Shown here: positions 43,252 to 52,805 of the stretch, one piece after another | How the letters are laid out: each line of letters begins with the position of its first letter | Position numbering within the stretch: position 1 is the first letter of the stretch | Assembly: GCA_030998015.1 (NCBI GenBank) | Contig: JARWMV010000092.1 | Coordinates: forward strand, 1-61,087 | Source: Ceratorhiza oryzae-sativae | Lineage: Eukaryota > Basidiomycota > Agaricomycetes > Cantharellales > Ceratobasidiaceae | Length of the DNA: 61,087 nt | Direction: 5' to 3' | The notes under the pieces: model-generated | The model's database searches: none | What the model was told of the DNA's origin: nothing | The model's input: the letters and a program-made list of their open reading frames with translations, nothing else | Position numbers and translations under genes: made by a program

Positions 43252-43647
43252 TTAGTATTGGCTGTCAAGCCACACTAGGTATTTTTCTAGTGACACAGCT
43301 TCAATTACTGCAGGCATGAATCCATGGTATACTCCGCAGATTTCAGAGCATTGCCCGTAGAACACACCTTCCCGTTGAACAAGAACTGAAGTTTGATTTA
43401 ATCGACCAGGAACTGCATCTATTTTAAGACCTAATGATGGTACAGCAAAATCGTGAATTACATCTGTAGCTGTTACAATAAATCTGATGTGTGTGTCTAC
43501 AGGAACAACAACTCTGTTATCAACATCAAGTAATCTTAATTGCCCATCTTCTAGGTCGCTTTCAGGAACCATATATGAATCGTATTCAATGGCTTCTCCG
43601 TCTTCGTTAATAAAATCAGAGTATTCATATGACCAATACCATTGGTG
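43252..43647 (-). CDS. cox2: cox2 exon 4 (cytochrome c oxidase subunit 2, C-terminal domain)
   Basis: 131 codons beginning [12 protein letters not shown], the aromatic electron-entry motif. It continues through the cupredoxin domain with D-x-E.., the Cu-A ligand segment [15 protein letters not shown] and the end [11 protein letters not shown]. It is preceded by G at the intron end (ATTG/CACCAA), which matches exon 3 ending in T. Only about 50 bp separates it from the rnl 3' region, and no group I core is visible just upstream. See 52767 for exon 3. Confidence 0.97.
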   Translation of the reverse strand, partial: HQWYWSYEYSDFINEDGEAIEYDSYMVPESDLEDGQLRLLDVDNRVVVPVDTHIRFIVTATDVIHDFAVPSLGLKIDAVPGRLNQTSVLVQREGVFYGQCSEICGVYHGFMPAVIEAVSLEKYLVWLDSQY

Positions 43648-43699
43648 CAATAGAAAAAATTCTATTTCGACTGTACATTAAACAATATATTTTATATTA

Positions 43700-44131
43700 A
43701 ATATTACGATATAATAATATACTGCCCACCAGTGACCCAGTCTGTGGCAGTTAATGTAAATTGCCTTTCACTGAGTTCAATTGTAATTGATTTCTCAAAG
43801 AAGAAAATTTGTCCATTCCCTGACAGTCTTATAATTATAGCGGTACTAATTCTATAAAAATTTTAACTGTTTTTACTAGTGTCGCCAAAAGATAGTAACT
43901 CCCCCAACTCAGTACCCCCAAAGATGAAAAACTGCGCTTTGGCTGGATAAAAAGAGGGCCTTGTCGTATTAAATCCAACAGCCGAACCCAACTCGCGTAC
44001 CCTTTTAATCGGCGAACAGCCGAACCCTTCCAAGCTTGTGCACCCGGAGGATAGGATGAGTCGACATCGAGGTGCCAAACAGTCCGGACAATATGTACTC
44101 TCGCGGACTATCAGCCTGTTATCCCTAGCGT
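43700..44131 (-). rRNA. rnl: rnl (LSU rRNA) 3' exon: end of domain V and domain VI
   Basis: Reverse complement reads ACGCTAGGGATAACAGGCTG then ATAGTCCGCGAGAGT, TTTGGCACCTCGATGTCGAC, GGTTCGGCTGTTCGCCGATT and GGGTACGCGAGTTGGGTTC, the highly conserved peptidyl-transferase/A-loop region. Beyond that the sequence is divergent and domain VI is only loosely recognisable. The 3' end is estimated. Confidence 0.92.
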
Positions 44132-44463
44132 CATTTAGGATACGATCTTCGATCGTTAAAATTTTGATTAAATCAAAAATGGACTATATCTTCAAACTAA
44201 TTTTGTAAATCAATTCGAGCCATGTATAGTCTCTGAAGCCCAAGGTAATTTATTTATATTAAATTACCAACCAGGGCTTGCGGATATTTCTTATATTGAT
44301 TCGCATTATGAGTATGTTAATGAATACTAGCTACACAAAAGAATTTCCCCGCATATAATGGCTATTCACTGATCTATGCCAAGTGCACAGTTAATCTTTA
44401 TTTGACATCACAAATAAAGAAAACCAGTGGTCACGCCTTTTCAATTCCCCTCTGGGGTGAGAT
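44132..44463 (-). other. rnl intron (domain V), group I core
   Basis: Q-like AATATCCGCAAGCCC, R-like CTTCAGAGACTATACATGG and S-like GAAGATATAGTCCA lie about 60-220 bp before the 3' exon. The intron (46455-44132) splits AAAAGTT/ACGCTAGGG, a common rnl intron site. Confidence 0.88.
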
Positions 44464-45910
44464 TATTTAGCCACATACAATTTATATTGAAGGGGGTTAG
44501 AATTATTACCCCTGCCAAGACGTGCGCTAAAGCGCAGTTCTCTAGGCAGGGTTTAATATTGAGTTATCCCATTTGTCTTGAATGTTGGATACAAAGATGT
44601 ATGTTTCTACTACTAGATCTTTATCCAAAGCTCTACTTACTTTGTATCTAGATAACTCTAAACTTGAAGCACAAGATTTAACACTAAGAAAAGGAGGAAA
44701 CAATAATACATGAGCTGAGCTATATACAAACACACGTTTTCTCATGCCACTATTATTACTCATTTTCTGTAAAGATTCTGCTGTGAAAGCTTCTAAACCT
44801 TTAAGTCCTTTTCTGTGACTTGGTTTTCCAAGTTTAGCCTCACTCATTTTCGCCCTAGTCTCTGGTGACATTTTTATCCCTAAATTACTGCCTGCTTTTT
44901 TAAGAATATTACCCGTGCACGCCTGCGAACGCCTTGGCTTGCCAAGGCGGCCCTGGCGTGCGCGCGGCTCGCCGCGAACGCGGCCTCGTTAACAATGCCC
45001 ACGGGTCGTTGACCCTCCGCTTTAGCGGCTGAAATCTTGGGTTACACCTAAGATTTTAGCCGATAGAGCGGGGGCCCGCGCGCGTTAGTTGCTGGTGGGA
45101 CTTGTCCCACCAACCAACGTGAGCAATCGCAACCGTTTGCGATTGCTAGTGCGCGGCATAATATCGATATTTAGCCGCCGGCTGAAAATGACGAACGGTC
45201 GTCATTTTCTACGAGGGAATCTTTATGGGAGGTAGCCTGGACCATGAGACTCATGGTCAAGGCTACCTCATCTGAGGATTCCCTCTAACGCCGGCGGATT
45301 CAGGCTCCAATAGATCGATATAGTACTGCTCTTTTTCCAGAAGTATTGATCTAGCTTCTGTAGATGTTAGTCCGTCTACATTAACTACTTCCAATATTTC
45401 TAAAGTAAAGTTTATATAACCATATTTCAGAAGAGATCTGTACAAAATACTTTCTCCTCGTTTTAACTCTCTTAAAGATCGTTCAGAGTTAAAATACTCT
45501 TTAATTCGTCTATTAAGATCTATTGAAGAACCAACATAAGTTTTATTACCCGTGCACGCCTGCGAACGCCTTGGCTTGCCAAGGCGGCCCTGGCGTGCGC
45601 GCGGCTCGCCGCGAACGCGGCCTCGTTAACAATGCCCACGGGTCGTTGACCCTCCGCTTTAGCGGCTGAAATCTTGGGTTACACCTAAGATTTTAGCCGA
45701 TAGAGCGGGGGCATTATTCGAAGAATTAATCCATCTATAAATGCCGGATTTTCCATTTAGGGATTTTAATACATCAGAAGTAGAAACCTCGGCTAAATTA
45801 AATAGTTGAGTTTCAACCCCAGTGCTACTTGAGCTATATCTGACATGTTGAGTTGTTGAAAATTTTAATTTGATGTAAAACATTATATATTTATTGAAAA
45901 GTGAAAACAC
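44464..45910 (-). CDS. GIY-YIG endonuclease in the rnl intron, cut by R1b, R1b+R2, R6
   Basis: Starts at 45910 (MFSLFNKYIMF) or 45883. It has LNGKSGIYRWINSSNN of the GIY-YIG core, R1b, then KTYVGSSIDLNRRIKEYF (YVG strand and catalytic Arg helix), YGYINFTLEILEVV and EKEQYYIDLLEPE. A composite R2+R1b comes next, then SPETRAKMSEAKLGKPSHRK (NUMOD3) and a NUMOD1-like FLSVKSCASSLELSRYKVSR. R6 is near the C-terminus. Probable stop at 44464. Confidence 0.85.
44508..44552. mobile_element. R6 element
   Basis: CCCCTGCCAAGACGTGCGC ... CTCTAGGCAGGG hairpin near the 3' end of the GIY-YIG ORF. Confidence 0.85.
44912..45297 (-). mobile_element. R1b + R2 composite
   Basis: Same fused order as in S2, at an unrelated locus. 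The R1b side has flank TAATATT on the minus strand. Confidence 0.88.
45548..45713 (-). mobile_element. R1b element, solo
   Basis: Splits the GIY-YIG core between SNN and KTYVG. Confidence 0.87.
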
Positions 45911-46455
45911 GAGTTATTTTGTTCTGATTATTTTATATCTAAAACTCAAAACTGTCCCCAATTTTCGGAATCGAAATTTGGTTCATCTGCTGCTCGCATA
46001 AGCATAGCCCCCATATCTATTCGTGGTCTTATCAGACCTACTTTAGACTGAAGGTATAATATTCTATACAAAACGGCATGTTTCCTAGATAAAGATTGAA
46101 TCTCTACCGAAAACTTCAGAACGATACTCCGCCGGCGTTAGAGGGAATCCTAAAGATTCCCTCGTAGAAAATGACGACCGTTCGTCATTTTCAGCCGGCG
46201 GCTAAATATCGATATTATGCCGCGCACTAGCAATCGCAAACGGTTGCGATTGCTCACGTTGGTTGGTGGGACAAGTCCCACCAGCAACTAACGCGCGCGG
46301 AGTAAGCCTCGTAACTATGATTAGTTTCAAGCAAATGTGAAATTTGATATACAAAATCACAATACATGAATTACTATTTCTTTTATTTATCTTTTGTGCA
46401 ACACTTGTTCATTTTAAATATCTCAACGGTGGCTAATTAATAATTGAAAATTTAT
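45911..46455 (-). other. rnl intron 5' structured block A
   Basis: Shares blocks with 49,020-49,560: AAAAGAAATAGTAATTC, AGTTACGAGGCT, CTTCTGAAGT, GCAGCAGATGA-CCAAA, GGGACAGTTTTGAG and AACTCGTGTTTTCAC just before the GIY-YIG start. Probably a conserved intron RNA structure. R2 (46129-46300) is inserted within it. Confidence 0.5.
46129..46300 (+). mobile_element. R2 element (short form)
   Basis: Breaks the conserved intron block between AGTTACGAGGCTTACT and AGTATCGTTCTGAAG. Confidence 0.9.
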
Positions 46456-46672
46456 AACTTTTATCTATTGTGCGACGGCTATTCCATAATATACCGCCGG
46501 ATCATTATGCCCTACTTTCGTATCTGGTTGACTTATGGGTCTCTCAGTTAAGCATGCTGGTCAAGCCAAAAGCTAACGCTAGAGTTAACAAGAGTTATAC
46601 TTTATCTTTAAAAAGTTCCGTCGAACTCTTAGAGAATGTTTTAATATTCTCACGACTATCAAATATACTTAA
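46456..46672 (-). rRNA. rnl: rnl exon: central domain V
   Basis: Reverse complement contains TAAGAGTTCGACGGAAC, GCTTGACCAGCATGC, CTGAGAGACCCATAAG, CGAAAGTAGGGCATAATGA, TCCGGCGG and ATAGATAAAAGTT. This matches the universal stretch ..CTTGACTGCGAG...GGTCATAGTGATCCGG...GGATAAAAG. The 5' edge is estimated from the end of the preceding intron. Confidence 0.88.
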
Positions 46673-46728
46673 TTCATATTAAATAATTTATTGTTGTATA
46701 GAATAACTATATCTTGAAAAACGATGAT

Positions 46729-47030
46729 TTATGTTATACCCAATTTGTAGTACATTGAAGGATGCAAATGTGGAAGTATTAATTCTTTTAATCTGCTCAA
46801 AGATTCCTTTTTAATCCCTGCCAAGACGTGCGCTAAAGCGCAGTTGCCAGGCAGGGCCAGTAAATAGAATATTTATTATCTAAATGTATTTTTTGCACAG
46901 TACAATTTAAGCCAAATTTATTAGTTAATAAATTCTTTAAATATTCTACTTCTGATAGAGTAAAATTATTAGTTGCTATTCTCACACCATATTGTGTGTA
47001 ACCTCCATCATCGCTTATAAGCTACATAGA
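46729..47030 (-). pseudogene. LAGLIDADG C-terminal fragment before the rnl exon
   Basis: Reads DDGGYTQYGVRIATNNFTLS then EVEYLKNLLTNKFGLNCTVQ, R6 (46816-46857), and KESLSRLKELILPHLHPSMY ending YKLGIT and TAA. Only the second LAGLIDADG motif (degenerate) remains. A group I S-like TCAAGATATAGTT follows at about 46,710. Confidence 0.75.
46816..46857. mobile_element. R6 element
   Basis: Slightly shorter than other R6 copies (CGCAGTTGCCAGGCAGGG). Confidence 0.8.
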
Positions 47031-47162
47031 AGAAAAAGTACCCAGGATTTTCAGGGTAACCATAATATCATCCGGGCCTCGAACAGCCTTCGACCTTCCA
47101 GAACTTAACATGACCTTCCTCTGGATCTAATGATCTGGAAGAGGGGTTTTATTCTATTTTAA

Positions 47163-49015
47163 AGAGATTTCATACCCCCGCTTAGGGTCAACCAGCATTG
47201 TATTTATATATAAATACATGCTGTTGACCCGAGGGGTAATGGATATCGAGGCCGCGTTCGCGGCGAGCCGCGCGCACGCCAGGGCCGCCTTGGCTTAAGC
47301 CAAGGCGTTCGCAGGCGTGCACGGGTCATATAAATTTTGGAAAATTTTTTTTGATTTTATGTATCTATGGATTGTAGGACAACTTGTTTTTAGACTCATA
47401 GCAGCTTTTCTTATGGAACTATATTCTTTAATCTCATTTGTTTTAATATTAACAACAACTGACCCCCAAACATGTGCAGCTACGCTGCATTGTTTGGGGG
47501 GCAGTAGCCCCCCAATAATGTAATGGCCCTCCCAATACGTTGGCCCGTAGGGCCCAAAACCACCGTGAAGGTGTTTCCAAAAACACCTTTACGGTGGTTT
47601 TGGGCCTTACAGGCTTGGTAACGCATTGGGAGGTCATTGTAATCATTGGGGGTAGCCCCCCAATAATGCAATGCAATCATTGGGGGGTAGCCCCCCAATA
47701 ATGCATTGCAATCATTGGGGGTCAACTGTTTTTAGTGCAAGCCCTGTAAAATCGGAGCTTGAATTTGTAGTCCAAGCTTCTTGCACAGATATAGGCTCGA
47801 CATAGCTGTTAGGCGTCAATCTTTTTAAACTTTCTATCTGATTGTTAAAAGAATTTGTTGTTTCCCCGGTTCTTAATATTCGTACCCAAAATCTATTTCT
47901 GTAAAGGTCGGTAATACTACTTATTGATTTATCTCTAAGAGAATTATCCAGTTTGACTAAACTTTTAGTATCTAATTTTGTAGATTCGCTAGCCCGCCGG
48001 CGTTAGAGGGAATCCTAAAGATTCCCTCGTAGAAAATGACGACCGTTCGTCATTTTCAGCCGGCGGCTAAATATCGATATTATGCCGCGCACTAGCAATC
48101 GCAAACGGTTGCGATTGCTCACGTTGGTTGGTGGGACAAGTCCCACCAGCAACTAACGCGCGCGGAGAATCAAAAGTTTGTGCAATTTTTGTATTATTAT
48201 CGAATACAATTACTTTATAACCTTTTTCTAAATTAATTTTGGCCAGATGAGATTGAAGTAGTTCTAAAGTTTCCTTTGAAAATTTTTTCCGTGGTACCGT
48301 TCTCATTTTTTCTAGAGTTTCTTCAGTGTGCTTATATCCTAATGAAGAATAAGCTTTTTTTAATATGTTGTACTCAGGGTTTAAAAAATCAATATAGTGT
48401 TGTTCTCGAGATACGACATCCTTTGAATCACAATATTCTAGTATGTCCAATTTAAAAACCGTCGCGCTGGGACCGCCCGAATGGATGCCCGTAGACCCCC
48501 AATGATGCAATTAGGGGCCACTTAAAATAGCAAAGCTATTTTAGAGGCCCCGTAATTGCTTCATTTGGGGGGTGGATGCCCCCCAAACAATGCAGCGTAG
48601 CTGCACATGTTTGGGGGGCACTAGGGCCCAAAACCAGACTCGGTCATCGCAGATGTCCGGCAGGGGTTAGTCAAAGACTAACCCGCTTACCGTCCCCAGC
48701 GCGGCCGGCTCGAGGGTTAGATAAACCATTTTTCAGTAAAGCAGAACTTATGATACTTTTGGATTTTGTAGTTATTTTTTGCAAAAGAATATTAGAAAAA
48801 TAAGTTACAAATCTTTTAGCCAAGTTTGTTGAGCTTCCGATATATTTGAACCCTGTAAGATTATTTGTCAAACAGTAGATACCTGATTTTTGGTTATTTT
48901 CCAAGAAAATTTGTTTTTTTTGGTTTTGCAGATCAGAATAAGATACTCCGCTCCCTGGATCTCTAGAGATCCAGGAGGCGGGATTAACAGTATTTAAATT
49001 ATTTGTATTTTTCAT
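47163..49015 (-). CDS. GIY-YIG endonuclease (rnl region), cut by R4/R3, R2, R3, R1
   Basis: ATG at 49015. The GIY-YIG core KSGIYCLTNNLTGFKYIGSS then NLAKRF is at residues 42-70. It continues IISSALLKNGLS, a composite insert (48458-48722), then LDILEYCDSKDVVSREQHYI-DFLNPEYN (catalytic Glu region), NUMOD3-like GYKHTEETLEKMR, R2 (47994-48165) and KLDNSLRDKSISSITDLYRN. After an R3 cluster (47459-47728) comes NIKTNEIKEYSSIRKAAMSL, a NUMOD1 domain. R1 sits in the last codons and the stop is near 47163. Confidence 0.85.
47170..47331 (+). mobile_element. R1 element, TSD TCATA
   Basis: Excluding it with one target copy gives N-L-Y-E-I-S-L-K and a stop. Confidence 0.88.
47459..47728. mobile_element. 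R3 cluster
   Basis: Several nested hairpins, including an AAAACCACCGTGAAGGTG arm also seen near 30,450 and 22,130. Outer flanks are CAACTG; the inner CAGTAG does not fit the echo rule. Confidence 0.78.
47994..48165 (+). mobile_element. R2 element (short form)
   Basis: Cuts the GIY-YIG ORF between its NUMOD3 and NUMOD1 regions. Confidence 0.9.
48458..48722. mobile_element. R4/R3 composite
   Basis: GTCGCGCTGGGACCGCCCG arm, an AAAATAGCAAAGCTATTTT stem, an R3 hairpin with CACTAG, TTAGTCAAAGACTAA and CGGCTCGAGGG. It resembles 12375-12598. Confidence 0.8.
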
Positions 49016-49570
49016 TGAAATTTTTGTAGAGTGAAAACACGAGTTATTTTGTAATTGAATATCCTATATTGCCTTACCTCGACTGTGGACGCCTTTAGTC
49101 GACCACAGGCTCGGTCGCCGAGTCTGCGGTCGGGCATTCGCTAGACCACAGACGAGACAAGGATTCAGCCTTATAGGACTCAAAACTTTCCCCAAAATTC
49201 GGAATCCACGAAATTTTGGATCATCTGCTGCCCTGTTTTACCGTCTCGTGTCAACATAGTTGACCGGACGGTAAAACTGCCCAACCCTGACAAAAACCCG
49301 GTTAGACCGGGGGACTATATCGAGTCCATGATTGCAATTCCAGGGTTGTTGAAATGTTTTAACCCTCGTCTATATAGATCTGGGCGACAAGTCGGCATGG
49401 GGTAATACTATTTCCACTTCAGAGACCTCAGAAAGAAACCTTTAGTAAAGGTTAGCCTCGTAACTAAGATTAGGTTCAATTAGCTTGGTATGGTTCCCCG
49501 TAAAGGGTCAATTACAAAAATTGGCCAACCCAGTAAAATTGAATTCCTATTTCTTTTATAACTTCCCTCA
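49016..49570 (-). other. Structured intron-like block B
   Basis: Shares its sequence landmarks with block A (45911-46455) and has an S-like strand CTCGATATAGTCCCC (about 49,315). It also contains GC-rich stems such as TGTGGTC...GACCACA. It could be a group I core or LSU rRNA-derived. Not resolved. Confidence 0.4.
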
Positions 49571-49689
49571 TCACATAAAAATGGGATAATAAACCCCCAC
49601 ACTTCGGTCGTGTTCACATTTCTCTACTTTTGCAGAGTATCTTTGCAACAAGAGTAATTTTTAATTGACAACAGTACTCCTGTGTAACC

Positions 49690-49824
49690 CTGTCGTCTAC
49701 TGCCCCCCAAACATGTGCAGCTACGCTGCATTGTTTGAGGGGCATCCGCCCCCCAATAAGGTAATGGCCCCCCCCAATACGTTTGTGACGCATTGGGAGG
49801 CCATTGCCTTGTTGGGGGTCTACA
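49690..49824. mobile_element. R3 cluster
   Basis: CCCCCCAAACATG hairpin, AATGGCC/GGCCATT nested stem and GTTGGGGGTCTAC end. Near-duplicates occur at 54294 and 58345. Confidence 0.82.
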
Positions 49825-50040
49825 GGGAACCCGGCAATATGGTAGAACAATCGAGGCGGTTTATAAGTTCCAAAGACTCTGAAGATATTTACCTTTTTTA
49901 CTTTTTCCCAAATAAGATTTTATACCAAAAAAATCATGTAAGACTTTAATTAAATTTTCATTATCTATTTTTGAGTAAAAACAAGTATTTAATACTAACT
50001 TTCCATTGTAAAAATGTCCATTCGTTTAGATCCAAATGGC

Positions 50041-50212
50041 CCGCCGGCGTTAGAGGGAATCTGAAAGATTCCCTCGTAGAAAATGACGACCGTTCGTCAT
50101 TTTCAGCCGGCGGCTAAATATCGATATTATGCCGCGCACTAGCAATCGCAAACGGTTGCGATTGCTCACGTTGGTTGGTGGGACAAGTCCCACCAGCAAC
50201 TAACGCGCGCGG
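50041..50212 (+). mobile_element. R2 element (short form)
   Basis: Its first hairpin reads GAGGGAATCTGAAAGATTCC, a variant of the usual GGAATCCTAAAGATTCC. Confidence 0.9.
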
Positions 50213-50294
50213 GCAGTAATATAATTTTCTAGAGTTTGGGGTACTATTTTTTTCCCATTTTTGTAGAAAGATGAATATAACCAATAAAGACTAC

Positions 50295-50466
50295 CCGCCG
50301 GCGTTAGAGGGAATCCTAAAGATTCCCTCGTAGAAAATGACGACCGTTCGTCATTTTCAGCCGGCGGCTAAATATCGATATTATGCCGCGCACTAGCAAT
50401 CGCAAACGGTTGCGATTGCTCACGTTGGTTGGTGGGACAAGTCCCACCAGCAACTAACGCGCGCGG
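50295..50466 (+). mobile_element. R2 element (short form)
   Basis: Only about 80 bp from the previous R2 and in the same orientation, so a pair in one ORF. Confidence 0.9.
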
Positions 50467-50744
50467 AGTGTTAAATTCATAACCGTAATATTCTCTATCA
50501 ACACCTTTAATAGTTCTAATATATTTTCTAGGTTCAAGTTTGCTACAGTAGCCTCTAGCTAGAAAGAATTCGTATAAACTAAATAAATAATCTTTATGTA
50601 TTATACTTTGTTTAATTGAAAAACGAGGGGTTTATATGGCAAGCATTAGTATTAAACTCCATAGAGTTAAATGTTGCCAACCTTCCTGGCCTGAGTCCTG
50701 AAAACAGTAAATAGGAGGGGTTACTAAACTTGAAAATAAAAAAA

Positions 50745-51383
50745 TTAAAGACCTATTTTATAAAGCATTGATGGTGGAAGAATGTCCTTTAACATATTTT
50801 GTAAAACTGGGAGTGATTTAGAGGAGATTTTAATTGCATAGCCACTATATTGTTTTTGAACGGTACATTTTAAACCGAATTTGCTAGTTAAAGCATCAGC
50901 TAAAAGTTTAACCTCTGACAATTTGAAACTATTTGTTGCTAATGTCAATGTTCGACCTTTTTTATCCAAACCTCCATCATCAGCTATCCAATAGCATATA
51001 CCCAAAGGTGTTAAAAGATCCCCTATATTCGCAGGCACTTTTTTTACCCCATTAATATAAAATAGTTCGTATAGCTCGTTAAAGCAAGGTAAAGCAAAAG
51101 TAGAAAAACGTATTTTACCATGTTCTTTACCAGATCTTTTATCAAACACGTGGTAGATTAAAGGTTTCTGCGAACCATAAGATTTAAATAATTCGTACAA
51201 GTGAAGAAGGTATTCTTTGTGAACAAGACCTTGTCCAAAACAACATCGAACACTTGTAGTTGAATTTGATCTTTTTTGCATAAAAAGGTCACCCAATATA
51301 AGACCGACAAGAATATCCTTCAATTGGTCAGTTAAACTAAATTGTAATCGTTCTGCTCTAGTTAAATAATTTTTTCTTTGCAT
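50745..51383 (-). CDS. LAGLIDADG homing endonuclease (cassette copy 2), intact
   Basis: 212-residue uninterrupted protein. First motif ILVGLILGD at residues 24-32, second LGICYWIADDGG near residue 128, C-terminal ILPPSMLYKIGL. Single polypeptide with two motifs, so likely a monomeric endonuclease or maturase. Start follows the same leader as nad1. It is about as long as family members and has no repeat insertions, making it the best candidate for an active enzyme. It is inserted in the cox2 intron 3 endonuclease ORF. Confidence 0.95.
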   Translation of the reverse strand: MQRKNYLTRAERLQFSLTDQLKDILVGLILGDLFMQKRSNSTTSVRCCFGQGLVHKEYLLHLYELFKSYGSQKPLIYHVFDKRSGKEHGKIRFSTFALPCFNELYELFYINGVKKVPANIGDLLTPLGICYWIADDGGLDKKGRTLTLATNSFKLSEVKLLADALTSKFGLKCTVQKQYSGYAIKISSKSLPVLQNMLKDILPPSMLYKIGL

Positions 51384-51918
51384 AAATGTTAATTAAGAAT
51401 ATTTATAAGACTTCCATTTTAAAGGTATATCATATTAAAGATTAATATAATCACATCCTCTATGAATATTAAACTTATGTATTTTTTTATTTCTTAAGGA
51501 AATTGTGTTTAAATATATTGAGAATACATAGCCTAATACCATAAGACGAAACCTAGGGCCTTTTCTTCAATTATTATAATTAGGGGAATACCTGGGGCAT
51601 GGCTTCCAGTTGGAGACTAGTAGGAAGCCCAGGGGTAACTGGGCGCCCCACCCAACAGGGCGAATGCCATAATTCGATTCCACAGTAGACCCCCAATGAT
51701 TGCAATGGCCCTCCCAATACGTTGGCCCGTAGGGCCCGCCTTACAGGCTTGGTAACGCATTGGGAGGTCATTGCATTATTGGGGGGCTACTGCCCCCCAA
51801 ACAATGCAGCGTAGCTGCACATGTTTGGGGGTCAGTAGTAATATATTAAGAAAAGGGTAAGGAAGTGGAGTATGGTTTAAAATTATTTGTGAGGGTTAAA
51901 TTTGTTAACCTCTTCTTT
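51384..51918 (-). promoter_or_regulatory. Conserved leader of cassette copy 2
   Basis: Contains, in order, CCATACTCCACTTCC, an R3, GGAATCGAATTATGGC, GGCCCTAGGTTTCGTCTTAT, TTCATAGAGGATGTGATT (uninterrupted empty site), AATATGATATACCTTTAAAA and GTCTTATAAATATT. More similar to the nad1 leader than to cassette copy 1. Confidence 0.62.
51685..51838. mobile_element. R3 multi-hairpin, hexamer CAGTAG
   Basis: CAGTAG flanks, CTACTG inside; a GCAATG/CATTGC hairpin is nested. It sits at the same leader position as the R3 at 14766. Confidence 0.85.
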
Positions 51919-52079
51919 TATGACCCGTGCACGCCTGCGAACGCCTTGGCTTAAGCCAAGGCGGCCCTGGCGTGCGCGCGGCTCGCCGCGAACGCGGCCT
52001 CGATATCCATTACCCCTCGGGTCAACAGCATGTATTTATATATAAATACAATGCTGGTTGACCCTAAGCGGGGGTATGA
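51919..52079 (-). mobile_element. R1 element at the cassette border, TSD TATGA
   Basis: Same GTGGAAATTTCATA junction as the R1 at 10266, showing that the cassette moved or was copied with the element. Confidence 0.9.
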
Positions 52080-52239
52080 AATTTCCACAAAAATTAAACA
52101 TACCATAAATTAGTACTCCTTCTTTAACTGAATAAATTTAGCAATAATTATACTTGACAGTATTAGATGTAGTCAATGAAATTAGTCAACATCTAACAGG
52201 TCCCTGATGCGGCATGTTAATGCTGCATCAGTATATTCG

Positions 52240-52490
52240 ATTAGGCACCCCTGCGCTCCCGCCAATGTTTCACTGGCGGAAGCGCTGCCAACTCCTTCTC
52301 CGCTCCGATTTACTGCATAGCCGGCTCCAAGAAGTAGACCTATTAAAACTGCTATAACATCTTCGTTATGGGGACCTATACGGTTAACAGCTCTACATGA
52401 ATTATGAAAAGATCTTTTTTGTGCTCTTAATCTATTTTGTTTATTCCCATTTTTTGAAAATTGAATAATTGTAGAATTATCATTTCTATA
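52240..52490 (-). pseudogene. LAGLIDADG endonuclease of cox2 intron 3, N-terminal part
   Basis: Reads AQKRSFHNSCRAVNRIGPHN then EDVIAVLIGLLLGAGYAVNR (first motif LIGLLLGAGY, with Ala where the acidic residue is usual). A CGCTTCCGCCAGTG/CACTGGCGG-type hairpin breaks it near 52,270. The C-terminal part is at 49850-50640. Confidence 0.7.
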
Positions 52491-52497
52491 AAAAAAC

Positions 52498-52615
52498 TCC
52501 CGAGCGTAGATCGCGCCTTAGCGCGGCCCACGCTCGGGCAGCGCCTAACGATCGGGATGATTTCCGCATGTTTGGGGGGCAGTAGGGAAATCGACGCCCG
52601 ATCGTTGGGGGAATA
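52498..52615. repeat. GC hairpin cluster
   Basis: CCCGAGCGTAGATCGCGCC pairs with GCGCGGCCCACGCTCGGG. A second pair (CAACGATCGGGCGTCGAT / ATCGGGATGATTTCC region) encloses an R3 remnant. Confidence 0.75.
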
Positions 52616-52766
52616 AAGAAATAAGAAAAAATCAAAACAACGGATTGACATATTCACAAATAATACTTACAATAAAAAATTTAATAGTACATGATATATC
52701 ATGTAATTGTAACAAGATTTTGTTTATTTTATTATTTATATTTGATTTTAGGCCAAATATTTGGTG

Positions 52767-52805
52767 ACCTGCTACTTTAATAGTCATAGTTGGTGAAATT
52801 ACTTC
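52767..52805 (-). CDS. cox2: cox2 exon 3 (39-nt mini-exon)
   Basis: Thirteen codons, EVISPTMTIKVAG, exactly the Cox2 residues between LLYMLD (exon 2) and HQWYWSYEY (exon 4). It ends in T (GGT), its upstream intron ends in G, and phases match both neighbours. Too short for gene finders. Confidence 0.93.

Larger units (their letters stand above)
49850..50640 (-). pseudogene. LAGLIDADG endonuclease of cox2 intron 3, C-terminal part
   Basis: Resumes after the cassette with RFSIKQSIIHKDYLFSLYEF then FLARGYCSKLEPRKYIRTIK and YYGYEFNT. Next is R2 (50295-50466), SLYWLYSSFYKNGKKIVPQT-LENYI, R2 (50041-50212), and TNGHFYNGKLVLNTCFYSKI. A TAA replaces the residue expected in the second motif (IWI-stop-TNG), so the ORF looks decayed. 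Confidence 0.72.

Noticed and set aside
44414..44651. Plus-strand ORFs over the rnl region and cox2 (also 43487-43681, 46470-46682)
   Set aside because: Antisense to rRNA or to cox2, where conserved function explains the sequence.
50041..50466. R2 as a conventional insertion sequence
   Set aside because: About 170 bp, no ORF and no terminal inverted repeats of IS type; only hairpins.
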